Shown here in pieces: positions 1 to 10,511 of a stretch of DNA of 64,000 bases (within the stretch, counting starts at the first letter, position 1; every line of letters begins with the position of its first letter). Under the pieces are notes generated by a model, which saw only the letters and a program-made list of their open reading frames with translations, ran no database searches and had not been told where the DNA came from. This DNA comes from Lineus longissimus. Taxonomy: Eukaryota > Nemertea > Pilidiophora > Heteronemertea > Lineidae. Position numbers and translations under genes: made by a program. The stretch is from contig NC_088309.1 of the NCBI RefSeq assembly GCF_910592395.1, forward strand, positions 11,782,599-11,846,598, read 5' to 3'.

Positions 1-18
1 TTGATGTGGCACAAATAG

Positions 19-181
19 GAGTATCAATCTACGTGTCCTTGATATGCTACACAAGTGTCTTTGCTTTGGTTTGTCTTTATTTGCGGTAATAACCGCCCAG
101 GAGTATCAATCTACGTGTCCTTGATATGCTACACAAGTGTCTTTGCTTTGGTTTGTCTTTATTTGCGGTAATAACCGCCCA
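19..181. repeat. 82-bp tandem duplication (2 copies)
   Basis: The segment starting GAGTATCAATCTACG at 19 is repeated directly at 101. The two copies (19-100, 101-181) look almost identical and end in CGGTAATAACCGCCCA. No coding potential is seen. Confidence 0.9.
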
Positions 182-182
182 T

Positions 183-813
183 ACACTAGCAACTCTCTGT
201 ACCCATTTTAACACCATTGGGGAATACTGACAATTCACCAGGGCAACTTGAATGCACCATGCCCGAATCTGCATTTTGGCTTGAAATCACCTCATGGGAA
301 GGTTGGTGAAAAGTTCACCGTGGTGTATTTGCCTTCAATTCTCAAATGGCCACTGGAACCAAGCCTTTTCACATTAACCCATAATGTGACACACCATTGT
401 GTTTGTATTCACCTCTAGTTTCTGTATCTGTCGCCTAAAGGGGCATTATTGAACATTATCAACCCATTAATAGGTCAAACTCTGCATTGTTCTGAATCAC
501 CTTTAAAATGATCATATGCCATTGGAAGGCCACCAGCAACTCTCTGGTACCCATTTTAACACCATTGGGGAATATTGGCATGTCACCAGGGCAACTTAAA
601 TTAACTATGCCCGATTCTGCATTTTTGCTTGAAATCGCCTTATGGGAAGGTTTGGTGAAAAGCTCACCGTGGTGAGTTTGCCTTCAATTCTCAAATGGCC
701 ACTGGAACCAAGCCTTTTAACATTAACCCATAATGTGACACACCATTGTGTTTGTAATCACCTCTAGTTTCTGTATCTGTCGCCTAAAGGGGCATTATTG
801 AACATCATAAACC
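183..813. repeat. Direct repeat of about 285 bp (183-467 and 530-813)
   Basis: Two diverged copies of one non-coding unit lie about 345 bp apart. Both contain AGCAACTCTCT near the start, CTGGAACCAAGCCTTT in the middle and CGCCTAAAGGGGCATT at the end. The roughly 60 bp between them is unrelated. Unknown repeat family. From 814 to 1176 I see only a C-run at 857-867 and no gene. Confidence 0.85.
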
Positions 814-1176
814 AATTAAGGTGGCACTACATAGTGGTGACGGGGTCCGTTTTGTCCCCCCCCCCCCCGAGAAATGTAGTTCTTAAGACGCAGGCCGTTT
901 CCATGTTCTTGAATGGGTCCATCCTGTTCCAAATACTATTTACTTTGACGCCCTGGTCTTACTTCTCATGTGCAGAGGGATCTTTGGCTATTTTGTACGA
1001 GATGACCCTATGTTTTCACATCAAATAAAGAAACCAGATGCATTTGGCTATCCGCCGGTGGTACGTCATTCCCAAATCATTCATTTGAACCGATTGAGGC
1101 CCGTTTGAAGATTGCACACAACATGCCACTTCTTGGTCAATTATTTACCATTTTCAGGTATTAATGTTTAATGTAC

Positions 1177-1276
1177 TGTATGCTTCCTGATGTGACCTCA
1201 GAGTGTCTTGTGTTGGCGAGAATAAATGTGTTGTGTCGTATTTGCGTCGTCATGTACTTTTATCAGCGAATTATCA
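1177..1276 (+). repeat. 5' LTR of the Copia element (100 bp)
   Basis: It begins TGTATGCTTCCTGATG and ends GCGAATTATCA. It differs from the copy at 16602-16702 by only a few bases. Being about 100 bp, it is unusually short for an LTR. Confidence 0.88.
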
Positions 1277-1277
1277 A

Positions 1278-1290
1278 TGGTAGCAGCAGC
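1278..1290 (+). other. Putative Copia primer-binding site
   Basis: TGGTAGCAGCAGC lies one base after the 5' LTR. It resembles the TGGTATCAGAGC-type sites of many Copia elements, which pair with an internal part of initiator tRNA-Met. Position fits well; the match is partial. Confidence 0.45.
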
Positions 1291-1461
1291 AAAGAACAAT
1301 TTGACGGTGTGGCGTAGTGTGTATGCAAAGCGAAACAAGTGTTTGAAGCGGTCAATGAGGTGAAAACTGACATTTAATTTTGACTGTGTATTTGTGTGTG
1401 AAGGCGTAGTGTCCGAGAAAGGAGTCGAAGTCGTCCGAGATATGTGTATTAAAAACGGCGT

Positions 1462-2073
1462 ATGGACAGTATTGAGCAGTTGAACAGAATTCTTGTAGAG
1501 CCCTCTTTTAGCGACTCTGTGAACCCGCCGGATTATTCGAGCAAAACGTATGAACAATATAAAATAGAACTCCAAGCATGGCAAAAAGTTACGTCATTGA
1601 CCGAAGAAAAGCAGGGCACAGCGGTCGCTCTTTCTTTGCCGGAAAATGACTACACCGCTATTCGGCAACGTGTATTTGAAGAATTGTCGCTTGATGATTT
1701 AGGGAGTAAAGACGGTCTAAAAAAGCTATTGCCATTCTTTGATGAAAAACTGGGGAAAGACGATCTGGCCGACTGCCTAGAGAAGTTTGAGGATTTTGAT
1801 GATTACGTGTGGTTAGACGATCAGGCCATTTCAGACTTTATTACTAAGTTTGATCAGAAATACAACCGAATTATAAAGAAAGTATGACGTTGCCTCCGGA
1901 AATTCTGGCATTCCAACTCTTGAAACGTGCGAAAATAACAGCCGATGAGAAATTGCTCGTTCTCACCGGTATGGATGACAGTAAGAAGAAAACACTCTAT
2001 GATCAAGCGAAAAAGTCCCTTAAGAAATCCAAGGGAAAAGAGACCGGTTGTGGCGAGAGTAGACACCCCGCAA
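1462..2073 (+). pseudogene. gag: Copia gag, N-terminal part (frameshifted, split)
   Basis: This encodes the capsid part of the Copia Gag. The first frame (1462-1887) starts MDSIEQLNRILVEP and contains acidic and helical stretches typical of these Gags (YEQYKIELQAWQKV). A one-base frameshift near 1884 moves the reading to the frame starting MTLPPEILAFQLLKRA, a motif normally continuous with the preceding helix. The frame runs to 2073, where the 11.2-kb insertion begins. The gag frame is recovered precisely at 13298 (IKIEPTFIAENEDAF) if the insert and one CGCAA copy are removed. The function would be RNA packaging and particle assembly. Broken, so annotated as a pseudogene. Confidence 0.82.
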
Positions 2074-2356
2074 TGTTGTGACGATCAGTGATCGTTTGTT
2101 ATTGCGATCAGCTGACTTCTCACTTGACCCGGTTTGACCCCATTGTTGTAATTGTGATTTCCGCGCCAAAAAATTGTTTATCGAGACTTTGAGAGATGTT
2201 GGCGAGACTTGGGTATAGCCCATGTGTATGTGTGTGTAAAACAGCACTTCGACTCCGTCCGCGATTGAGTTAGGATCGCCGCCGGTTCTGTACGCCCACG
2301 ATAGATGACAACGCCCAGAAGTTCGTAGCGAGATGGTTGAAATGGTTTGAAGCAGC

Positions 2357-2544
2357 GTTAAAATGGTGGTAACGTTTTTATGATTGATTAACGCCGTACT
2401 GTACTGATGGAATGGAAAATGCCATAATGTTTACCGGTGTGAAGCCTTTCACGCTTTACGTACATTTGTATACGGCCGATGCACTGACCGTGTGTATCGT
2501 GCTGTGTTTGTAACGTATCACCAGTTTGCGTCTTCCTCTCGCTA
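2357..2544. repeat. 188-bp direct duplication flanking LINE copy 1 (left copy)
   Basis: It is nearly identical to 3355-3542: both begin GTTAAAATGGTGGTAACG and end CTTCCTCTCGCTA, with about two mismatches. The two copies exactly bracket the inverted LINE fragment, so they look like a very long target-site duplication. Confidence 0.9.
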
Positions 2545-3354
2545 ATATATATATATATATTTCTTTATTTCCTCCTTGTTAGAAGATTACAGAACAACAG
2601 TAATGTATAGTTATTTACAACAAGCAACAAATCAAAATTGCACGAGACAAATCAAGAAATTAAAGTAAAGTTGTCTCTGAACTATTTCGCCTTAAACATT
2701 TCCTCACGGCCGCCAGGTGGCGGCAGTATCACCCAGAACTTGTGACATTTCGTCAAAATCGAGGCTATCTGTTTGCCTCCCCAGCAATGTTTCGACCAAA
2801 TCACTGTCCATCATATTCCACAGTTCGCTACTAACATTAACGTCGCATTTTTGCTCAATGCTGTCCCAAAACCGGTCCCTGTTACTGCTAAAGGCAGTGC
2901 ATTGACAAAAAAGTGAAATTGAGGGTCCGTGTAGACGCTGTTACATTGTTCGCAGGATTTTTCGGTTGGTTCGACACGCAGTGTACACAGCTTTGCCAGA
3001 AAGGCATAATTTGATGCTAAGTTCGGATCGTTCTTTGCACAAATCCAGAGCATAGACGGAAAGTCTAGAGACTTTTCAATGTTCAGTATTCTCTGATGGC
3101 CATTTTCTTGGCAGTCTAACACAAATCGTTTATTTTCAAACAGTAATGTTGCTTCGTTCACTATAATTTTCCAGATTCCTTTATCTGGAAAGCTACATGT
3201 ATCCGATTCAAAGTAATCGGTCAGATATTCACGGCAATTATATTTGTCCATAAGCTTTACGAGGTTTGGAACATAGCCTAAACTTTTATTACTGTCTTTA
3301 CCCGCACGTTCGACCATATTGGCATATCGGCATTTTAGAACTTTCAAAGGAAGG
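2545..3354 (-). mobile_element. LINE copy 1: 5'-truncated non-LTR retrotransposon
   Basis: This is a minus-strand fragment of the LINE family seen again at 62132-63711. It consists of the last part of the ORF2-like protein plus the 3' UTR. On the minus strand the 3' end reads GTAATCTTCT, then AGGAGGAAATAAAG, then an (AT)n tail, matching the 3' end of the second copy. It is truncated at its 5' end at 3354. The direct repeats of 188 bp on both sides touch it without a gap. Confidence 0.85.
2704..3347 (-). pseudogene. LINE ORF2 C-terminal fragment with zinc-knuckle-like motif
   Basis: The reading frame 3347-2811 aligns by eye with the protein at 62892-63494: shared LGYVPNLVKLMDKYN-like, NIEKSLDFPSMLWICA and SNYAFLAKLCTL blocks, then CEQC...DPQFHFF (a Cys/His motif, CX2C...H). 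A frameshift near 2900 moves the rest into another frame (FSSNRDRFWDSIEQK, then ELWNMMDSDLVETLLG), which again matches the second copy and ends at a stop at 2704. In LINEs this region follows the reverse transcriptase and is thought to help bind nucleic acid. The RT domain itself is absent here. Confidence 0.8.
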
Positions 3355-3542
3355 GTTAAAATGGTGGTAACGTTTTTATGATTGATTTACGCCGTACTGT
3401 ACTGATAGAATGGAAAATGCCATAATGTTTACCGGTGTGAAGCCTTTCACGCTTTACGTACATTTGTATACGGCCGATGCACTGACCGTGTGTATCGTGC
3501 TGTGTTTGTAACGTATCACCAGTTTGCGTCTTCCTCTCGCTA
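3355..3542. repeat. 188-bp direct duplication flanking LINE copy 1 (right copy)
   Basis: Right copy of the 2357-2544 sequence. It lies immediately upstream of the LINE's truncated 5' end. Confidence 0.9.
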
Positions 3543-4001
3543 TGTATAGCTATCTGTGCATTTAATAGATGTTACATGGTTTTCTATAGTTTGAGAAGGG
3601 GTCTGAAAGGGGGGTGTATTAATATTTGAAGGTGCATTCTGGTATTTGCGGACCAGGTGCTTCGAAAATAGGCTCGCGTAGATCAGGGCCGGCCGCATAG
3701 AAACTCCGCTAGTGAACGGCCCGCTGGTCACTAGCGGGACCTTGTCGGCCGATACCGTGGCGGGGTAATTCTGGAGGCCGCATAGAAGCGTCGATAGGAC
3801 CCCGCTAGTGAAGTCTGCCGACAAGCTGTCGGAAGTTTGCGTATCGGGCTGCCGTCGTGGGCCCCACATGCATTTCACGCGTTATTTTTTCATTTCTCTT
3901 GTCTGCATTTTCGTAATAGGTCCGGTAATAGGTCGCGGATTTCAATTTCGCTATGTGCATGCGGTGTAGGCCTAGTGTTATTCACATGGTAAAGGCGAAA
4001 A

Positions 4002-5259
4002 ATGGCAGAGCATTCGAAGACTAAAACGAAGAGAGCGAGAGCTGCCGACTACAGCGTTGAAGAAAAGCAAACTATCATCCGCTTATTTTCGAAGCATCAC
4101 GAAAAGTTGGATGCCTCTTTCTCGAGTGAATTGTCCAAAAAAGACAAAAACAAAATAAAAGAAGAAATCATTAGCGCAGTGAATGCGGTTAGCCCGACGG
4201 AAAGATCCTGGGACAGCATCATTGACAAATGGGGGAAATTGAAACGCGACGTAAGGGAAGGTGGCGAAAAGACATCGGCAACGTGCAGCGGAGATGGGCA
4301 AAACGGGAGGAGGAGAATGTCCAGCGTTGCAGGAGGAAGATATCGATATACTGACAGAACAGGAAAGGATGATATTTCATTGTCTTCAGCCAGAACAGGT
4401 TACAGGTAAGGAATGTCGAAATGCAAAACCATACCCACTTTGTTTAATGCTAGACACGCGAAACGGTATACCCATAGCTTCGTTAATACTTTATTGCACG
4501 CGTATTTCGCAAAAAATTGCGGGAATATATCCGGATTTTGAAAGGACGTCTGAAAACTAATGTGATTTGTTTAAGCCAATTCAGCACCTTTTAATATTCT
4601 GATTATAATGTCTTTGATCCACACAAAATACACTAAATGCAAAATGTTTAAAGGGATATGATCTGAGTGTACTTCACTCATGGATTTTTAGATAACAAAA
4701 AATGTAATAAAAGATGCTGGGTATCACTTCCCAGTGTGGCAATAGGCCTACTTCTGCATATACTTTTCTCGCTTCAGGAATCCCAGGCGGTGTTACATCG
4801 AACTCTGCTGCGTTTGCTCAGTCTGCGCCTGCCCTCACGCCCGGATTCCGACAGGTTGCAATTAGCAGTACAGCGGATGAATCACGTAGTCGACCGGATA
4901 CGCCAGCAGATGCTCCATCAGACAGGTCATCGGTTCGATCCGACACGCCAGCTTCTCGATCTGATACGCCCCGGCCTATGCCAAAAAAAGCAAAAGTTTC
5001 TTCGGGAACGGAAGGAATGACTTCTTCGCAATACTATGAGAAGATGCTTGAGATTGAAAAGGAAAAGTTAGAGGTAGAGAAAAAGAAGCTAAACATACAG
5101 GAAGATATGTACCATCTGAAAATGTGGTACTACCAGGAAAAGCTAAGGCGTCATTTCACGCCGAACCAGTCTTCAGAAACCGGTACATTCACTGACCTAG
5201 TTCCTGCGCCGAGTGCTAGTGGCACCAACATTTGGCAGCCATTTCCTTCATTTGATTAG
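4002..5259 (+). pseudogene. Harbinger-1 Myb/SANT-like accessory protein (frameshifted)
   Basis: This is the DNA-binding partner that helps Harbinger transposases enter the nucleus and bind element ends. Exon 1 (4002-4405) begins MAEHSKTKTKRARA and holds a trihelix Myb/SANT-like region around residues 15-85 (SVEEKQTIIRLF, then SWDSIIDKWGKLKRD). A one-base frameshift lies near 4240-4260, after which the frame AKRHRQRAAEMGKTGGG continues to QVTG. A GTAAG donor follows at 4406. The acceptor TTCAG at 4777 opens exon 2 (4778-5259), in phase, reading IPGGVTSNSAAF. It has Ser/Asp/Pro-rich repeats (RSDTPASRSDTP) and then a charged coiled coil (KMLEIEKEKLEVEKKK). The stop is at 5257-5259. Confidence 0.8.
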
Positions 5260-5567
5260 CCCGGTTATGCCTAATAAGAAAAGCTGTAGAAGTTTAAAAT
5301 GAGGCATATTGAAATATTCCCGTTGTTACCTTATTTAATAAGTATAGGGACCGTTCACAAATGTCAAAATGTTCACAAGCATACAAGTCAAGTGGTACAC
5401 TTTAGGGGAGGGGGTAAATAAGCTCCGAATGTACACTTCATAAAATGTTTATATGCCAGTCAAAATGTTTTTTTTAGGGGGCGGGGGGGGGCTGGAAAAG
5501 TATTCCACACCGTGTATGTGTGTGAAAATGTTGAAAATTGTGAATGGCCCCTTACCATTAAAACAGT

Positions 5568-6815
5568 TTATTGTCTGCGGGTGAAAACTCGGCGCACAAG
5601 ATCCTCACGTGCACGAGCACCATCATTCCCAACGTTGGGTTCCGGATCATGATTCGGGTCGTCATGCTGCTGATTGATGAGATCCTCGTCAATTTCTTCA
5701 CCTATGGGAATTCCATGTGCAACAGCAAAATTATGCAGTGCACCGCATGCTGCTATAATTTTCGACGCTTTTGCCGGCTGAAACATGTTTGGTTTGGTAA
5801 GGCATCTCCATCTCATCTTCCACACCCCATTACACCGTTCAACGATGGAGCGAATGTGCTTGTGCTGCGTGTTATATCGTTCCTGCGCATCATTTGCTGG
5901 ATTCTGGTATGGTGTCATGAGCCATGGTTTCTGCGGATATCCACTATCGCCGAGGAGCCAGGTATTTGGAATAACCCGCCCTTGTTCGAACATGTCCCAT
6001 ATGTGGGAATTGCGAAGAATGAAGGAGTCGTGGGTTGACCCGGGCCATCTTGCGTCTAAATCAATGATATTCAAGTTCATATCACAAACAATTTGAACAT
6101 TGATTGAGTGGAATCCTTTCCTACAAATGTACACGGCTTCATTAGCAGGTGGAAATGGACCTTGAATAGGTACTTGGCTACCATCGATGAGGCCGACTAT
6201 GCACGGGAATTGAAATCTTTCATAGAATTGCCTCTTAGCTATGCCTATTTCGTCGACTGTTGGCCATCGGATGAATCGGTCCATACGATCACAAATGGCT
6301 TGAGCTACGGTGTGAATGCACTTGCTTGTTACTCTTGGACCGATACCGTGCACATCCCCTACCATTGGCAGGAACCCTCCTTGGGCGAAGTATCGGACGG
6401 CAGTACATAGCTGAAGCGAGCTATCCAACACGTGGGACCTGGAATGATATAGCAGTAAAGATGCAATTCTTAATCAACTAGGCCTACATTAAAAGGGGGA
6501 CTGTATTGTATTCCAAATTAATTTTGTGGTTTTTACAGCATAGGCCGACATGCATGATGGTTGAACATCACTTCCATGTAATCATACTAATTAATGCATG
6601 GATAGAAGTTATTGTTAGTACCTGTGTGTATTTCGCTCAAGGGCCGGCTCGAGAATATCCAGCAGTTCAGTAAATATAGGCTTCGGGAACCTATATTTTC
6701 TGAAAAAGTTATCGTCATCGAAATCCTCAAATGGATTAATTCTTTGCCGAAAATTTCTTGTTTGTTCCACATTGTCTCCATTTCCAAAAAATGCGTCCGC
6801 CGCAACGCGCCACAT
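5568..6815 (-). CDS. Harbinger-1 DDE transposase (HARBI1-like), two exons
   Basis: A nuclease of the DDE_Tnp_4 family that cuts element ends. Exon 1 is 6815-6622 (MWRVAADAFFGNG; then RQRINPFEDFDDDNFFRKYR, the conserved N-terminal motif). Donor CAG|GTAC is at 6621. The acceptor TTCCAG ends at 6439, and exon 2 runs 6438-5568. The join is in phase and gives NTHRSHVLDSSLQ, as expected for the family. The catalytic triad is visible: GLIDGSQV (D), LLGDSGYP (D) and ERCNGVWKMRW (E). The RKGFHSINVQ and RWPGSTHDSF blocks are also present. About 354 residues, close to the usual 350, with no stop or frameshift seen. It faces the Myb-like gene convergently inside the same element. Confidence 0.9.
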
Positions 6816-7519
6816 GTTGACGAATGGCCCTGCACAATCACTAGCGGCCTCACTAGAGGTGCTCCGAGTTCCTCCAGCAAATATGCCTGTCGATAGCGTT
6901 ATCGACAGTCTAGTGGAGTTTCTATGCGGCCCCTTATCGGGACTGGTAGCGGGCCGCCAGCTGACGGAGTTTCGATGCGCTCTCTATCGACGAATGTCCG
7001 CATAGAACCACCGCTAAGGCTCCGTTCACTGTCGACCTACACCGATAGTCACTAGCGGAGTTTCTATGCGGTGGCCCCAGGTCGACCTGAAAACTTTCCA
7101 CTCCACTCTTTTAGGCTTATTTTCGATGAATGTGCTAATAGTAATGTTGTTGAGTCTCGGTTAGAATGAATCTCGTAATCGTATAGTGTTTAGTCCATTG
7201 GTGTTATTGGACATATCCAAACCTGTTAATAGAGAGTATTCGCACCAGTACATTTAGGCCTAACGACTACATTTAGTCATCCGTAACCGTGAAACGGTCA
7301 ACGTTTAATTTATCGTGATTTCGCTGATAGATTCGGTTAGCCTTTACGGATAGTTAATAGACAAGGTTTATGTAAGTTTCCCTTGTAGAAGGCAGGTACC
7401 TTCAATTTGTCAATGGCATTCGACAGGTTAGGTAATTATTTTCTGAACTTTGAACGGGTCATGTCCGAGGAGACCTACAAGTGGTAAAGTGAACAGTCGA
7501 CGCTCACTAGACTTTCAAC

Positions 7520-8572
7520 ATGGACCTTTTACAAATGGCAGTCGAGGAAGAGGATGAAGATCTTCTATACATTCTTTTTCACGATAGACCACAGGAACGC
7601 GCGATTACATACGACCCTCAATGGCCGAGGTTTAATTTGGATGAGCTTACTGATGACCAGTCATGGTTCAACTTTCGGTTTAGGAAGGAAGAACTGTATC
7701 GTCTGTATCGCTTGTTGGGACTTCCTGATGTGATTACTGTAACAAACAGGTGCACGTGCAGCGGACTCGATGCATTGTGTATGGTTTTAAGGCGATTTTC
7801 GTATCCGAACAGACTGAGCGATTTGGAAAGGTTTTTTGGACGACCTGCATCTACCATGTCAATGGTGATTAATGAGACTATAAGCCTTCTGTACAACACT
7901 CATGCTCATCGTTTGAGGACTCTCGACAACCCATGGCTGGGTCCCGCACAACTTCAAATCTATGCAGACCAGATACACGCGAAGGGTGCCCCGCTGCTGA
8001 ACTGCATAGGTTTCGTAGATGGCACGGTTCGTCCTATATGCAGGCCAACACGCCATCAACGCGTGTGTTATAATGGGCATAAGCGTATACATGCGATTAA
8101 ATTTCAGTCAGTAGTCATACCAAACGGGTTGATTACGCATCTGTATGGTCCACTGGAAGGGCGTCGACATGATTGCGCTTTGCTTCGTATGAGTGGACTG
8201 ATGGAGCAAATGGAGGCTAGAGATCTCACTGATAGGAATGGCCTGCCATTTGCAATATACGGCGATCCGGCTTATCCCATTCGAAGGTATCTGTCGAGTC
8301 CATTCAGAGGAGCAAACCTGTGTGCCGCAGAAGAAGAATTCAACAGGAGAATGTCCTCTGTCCGTCAATGCGTGGAATGGGAGTTCGGAAATTTGGTGCA
8401 AAACTACGCGTTTTTGGACTTTAGGAAAAATTTAAAAGTACTGTTGTCTCCAGTAGCCAAGTATTACTTGGTAGGTGCTATTCTGGTCAACTGTCGTACA
8501 TGTGTCTATGGCAATCAGACGAGTCAGTACTTTCAACTGGACCCTCCAACTTTAGAGAACTATTTAGCCTGA
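7520..8572 (+). CDS. Harbinger-2 DDE transposase, single exon
   Basis: A 350-residue uninterrupted frame starting MDLLQMAVEEEDED. It is a DDE_Tnp_4 type endonuclease of a divergent PIF/Harbinger branch. Visible motifs: an N-terminal helix-rich region (SWFNFRFRKEELYRLYRLLG), a helix-turn-helix-like block (SDLERFFGRPASTMSMVI), first catalytic Asp in GFVDGTVRPICRP, then NGHKRIHAIKFQSV and LYGPLEGRRHD, second Asp in IYGDPAYPIRRYL, and Glu in RQCVEWEFGNL. The GPLEGRRHD block distinguishes it from HARBI1-like enzymes. ATG at 7520 is the first start after a leader of about 290 bp. No introns are needed, and it looks functional. Confidence 0.9.
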   Translation: MDLLQMAVEEEDEDLLYILFHDRPQERAITYDPQWPRFNLDELTDDQSWFNFRFRKEELYRLYRLLGLPDVITVTNRCTCSGLDALCMVLRRFSYPNRLSDLERFFGRPASTMSMVINETISLLYNTHAHRLRTLDNPWLGPAQLQIYADQIHAKGAPLLNCIGFVDGTVRPICRPTRHQRVCYNGHKRIHAIKFQSVVIPNGLITHLYGPLEGRRHDCALLRMSGLMEQMEARDLTDRNGLPFAIYGDPAYPIRRYLSSPFRGANLCAAEEEFNRRMSSVRQCVEWEFGNLVQNYAFLDFRKNLKVLLSPVAKYYLVGAILVNCRTCVYGNQTSQYFQLDPPTLENYLA

Positions 8573-8690
8573 ACTTTGCGTTGTAAATGTAGAGAAAATA
8601 TTTGAATTGTGCAAATTACAGACGAAAAGTCCAAATTTATTCTGCGAGTAATTATTTATTTGTCAAATCTTACATCGTTGCGAGCAGCAT

Positions 8691-9837
8691 CTAATTTTTG
8701 TTTTTGTCCAACGCCATCATCATTTCCATCATTTGCTGATCCCTCTGGATCCTCGCCTCTCTTTCCTTCTTTTCTACCTCGAAACGCTCTTTTTCAAAGG
8801 AAAGTTTATCTTTTAGATACGTCACGTACTCTGCAGAATCAGTTCGACGCTTCTTCGTTGCCGGCTTGGTGGTGCAATTCGCAGCTGCAAAAAGAATAGT
8901 GTACCCGCCGTTTAATGCAGAGTCGGGTTATGTTACATGTAATACAATGTACGTATTGTCAATCAGTAGCTGCCATTAAAGCGAGTTTCATACTTTCGTG
9001 AAGAAGAAAAAGTTATTCTTACCTTTCTTTCCATGATGTTCGAGATTTTCATCAGCTCCGTCCAACTCACGATCAAAACCATCCGCGTGTTCTTCCGGAT
9101 CGTCTCTTACTTTCAGCGTCTCCATAGCAGCCTGGCGTATTGGTCGTCCCTGGGCTTCCTTGAGATCGGGTTTTTCTTCCTGCTTTTTGGCCGCCCTTTC
9201 CTCGCTAAGGCTGGCCAACTCAGTAAGCAGCTGGGCTCGCTCGTCGTATTCCTCATCTGTCCCAGACCTAAAAAGTGACACAAAAGTTGATGAGTAACAT
9301 TGCAGGTCCTGATCAAAGGTCAGCGTGACGCATTTTCAGCCGAGAAAGAAACTGGGAGTATAAATTATAAAATAGTGTTTTAATTGGTGCTAAAGCAATG
9401 GAAAAACACATAGTACATGTATATACTTGGACCAATTTTTCCATCAAGAAAATGATATCTCCCTGGTAACTTAAAATCACCAAGGGCCTAATGACACAGA
9501 GTGTATGGGGCCGCTCTTAGCCACATTTGTGTTACACTGCAATGATTCAGTGTTTAAGATATACTTACGCTCTAAGAGATTTCAACTCGTCCTTCGTATG
9601 AGCCTCTTGGAGAGTTTTCACCCTATCCTTGCATGCCCGGAGAGTGACAAAGCTGTCGCGCTTCACCTCCGTCAAAGCTGTGTTCACATGTTGGTGGACT
9701 TCATCCCACGGTGGCTTAGTTGTTGGTTGTACCGCAACCAGTTCTCTGAGAAGAAGAATGTCAAGTGCTGGGAAAAATCGAGTAGGCGCGTTTTTTTTGT
9801 TTGTTGACTTGCTGGTACTTGCACCTTCGGTCGCCAT
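8691..9837 (-). CDS. Harbinger-2 Myb/SANT-like accessory protein, three exons
   Basis: Reconstructed from the minus strand: exon 1 is 9837-9569 (MATEGASTSKSTNKK; a helical Myb-like region with WDEVHQHVN and CKDRVKTLQEAH), donor GTAAGT at 9568. Exon 2 is 9267-9023 (SGTDEEYDERAQLLTELASL), acceptor TTTTAG and donor GTAAG. Exon 3 is 8884-8691 after TTTGCAG. All joins are in phase and give 235 residues, ending in a long charged coiled coil (KDKLSFEKERFEVEKKERE) and MMEMMMALDKNKN before TAG. The layout (DNA-binding N-terminus, acidic linker, C-terminal coiled coil) is that of Harbinger second ORFs. It is convergent with the transposase gene. No disabling mutation is seen. Confidence 0.82.
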
Positions 9838-10511
9838 GCTAAAAGAGAATCATGAAAGTTTTATGCAGGCCTCTTTTAAAATCATAAAATTCCATTTAAA
9901 GAATACGAAATTATTTCCGAAACAAAGGATTAATAACAAATAGCTACTTCTGGCACTGAGATCTACCACCAGAGAAAATCAAGCTACCCGTAGTGTATTT
10001 TACCAAACATGCTAAACGCCATTCACCTTGCGGATATCCAGCTTGTTATGCGTGAAATGCAGACGGCTAGCCAAAAGGCCTCTTAAAGGGCCTGTGTACA
10101 CGTAACGACCGCACAGAAGTCGATGACTTAACAGTGCTGATTTTGTAATCAGTTAAATTGCGAAATGCCTCTTTTGACTGCCTTGGACATCAATGAAAAA
10201 GGCACTTATAGACGGCTATAAACAAGATATTTAAAAGTGAAATAAACATGGATACAAATGCCAGAAACGAAATGTTTCACAAAAATTGCAAAGATATTTG
10301 TTCATTTATGATTTTAAAAGAAAAACTATCATTGTGGGAAGATTTTTTTTGGATAATCATGCTGTTTTGTCAAACCGTTTTTCACTCACGTATTGTAACT
10401 AGCTACGGATAATAATCTCTCCAAACCGTATGTGTAAACGTCATAAGACCGCAATATTTGATGACCTAAATGTAGTCGTTTGGCTAACCGTGCGGGTGCG
10501 AATACTCTCTA

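Larger units (their letters stand above)
3687..7077. mobile_element. PIF/Harbinger transposon 1
   Basis: The terminal inverted repeats are about 30 bp: left GGCCGGCCGCATAGAAACTC, right (reverse complement) GGGCCACCGCATAGAAACTC, both continuing CGCTAGTGA. A CAG triplet sits on each side (3684-3686, 7078-7080), the 3-bp duplication expected for this superfamily. Inside are the two convergent genes typical of Harbinger: a Myb/SANT-like gene (plus, 4002-5259) and a DDE transposase gene (minus, 5568-6815). Further inverted subterminal motifs (TCACTAGCGG) occur at both ends. The transposase looks intact; the Myb-like gene has a frameshift. Confidence 0.9.
7230..10511. mobile_element. PIF/Harbinger-like transposon 2
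   Basis: Imperfect inverted repeats of about 55 bp: TAGAGAGTATTCGCACC at the left end, and the reverse complement at 10511 starts the same way. Both continue with a block containing AACGACTACATTTAG and GTCATC. Flanking triplets are TAA (left) and TTA (right), close to the TWA target preferred by PIF/Harbinger but not identical. It holds a transposase gene (plus) and a spliced Myb-like gene (minus) in convergent order, both apparently open. The transposase belongs to a different lineage from the other three Harbingers in this window. Confidence 0.85.

Noticed and set aside
1198-1584. 128-codon minus ORF
   Set aside because: Antisense to the Copia LTR, leader and gag start; no protein features.
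3540-3878. 112-codon minus ORF
   Set aside because: It spans the left terminal repeat of Harbinger 1, so it mixes transposon end and flanking DNA.
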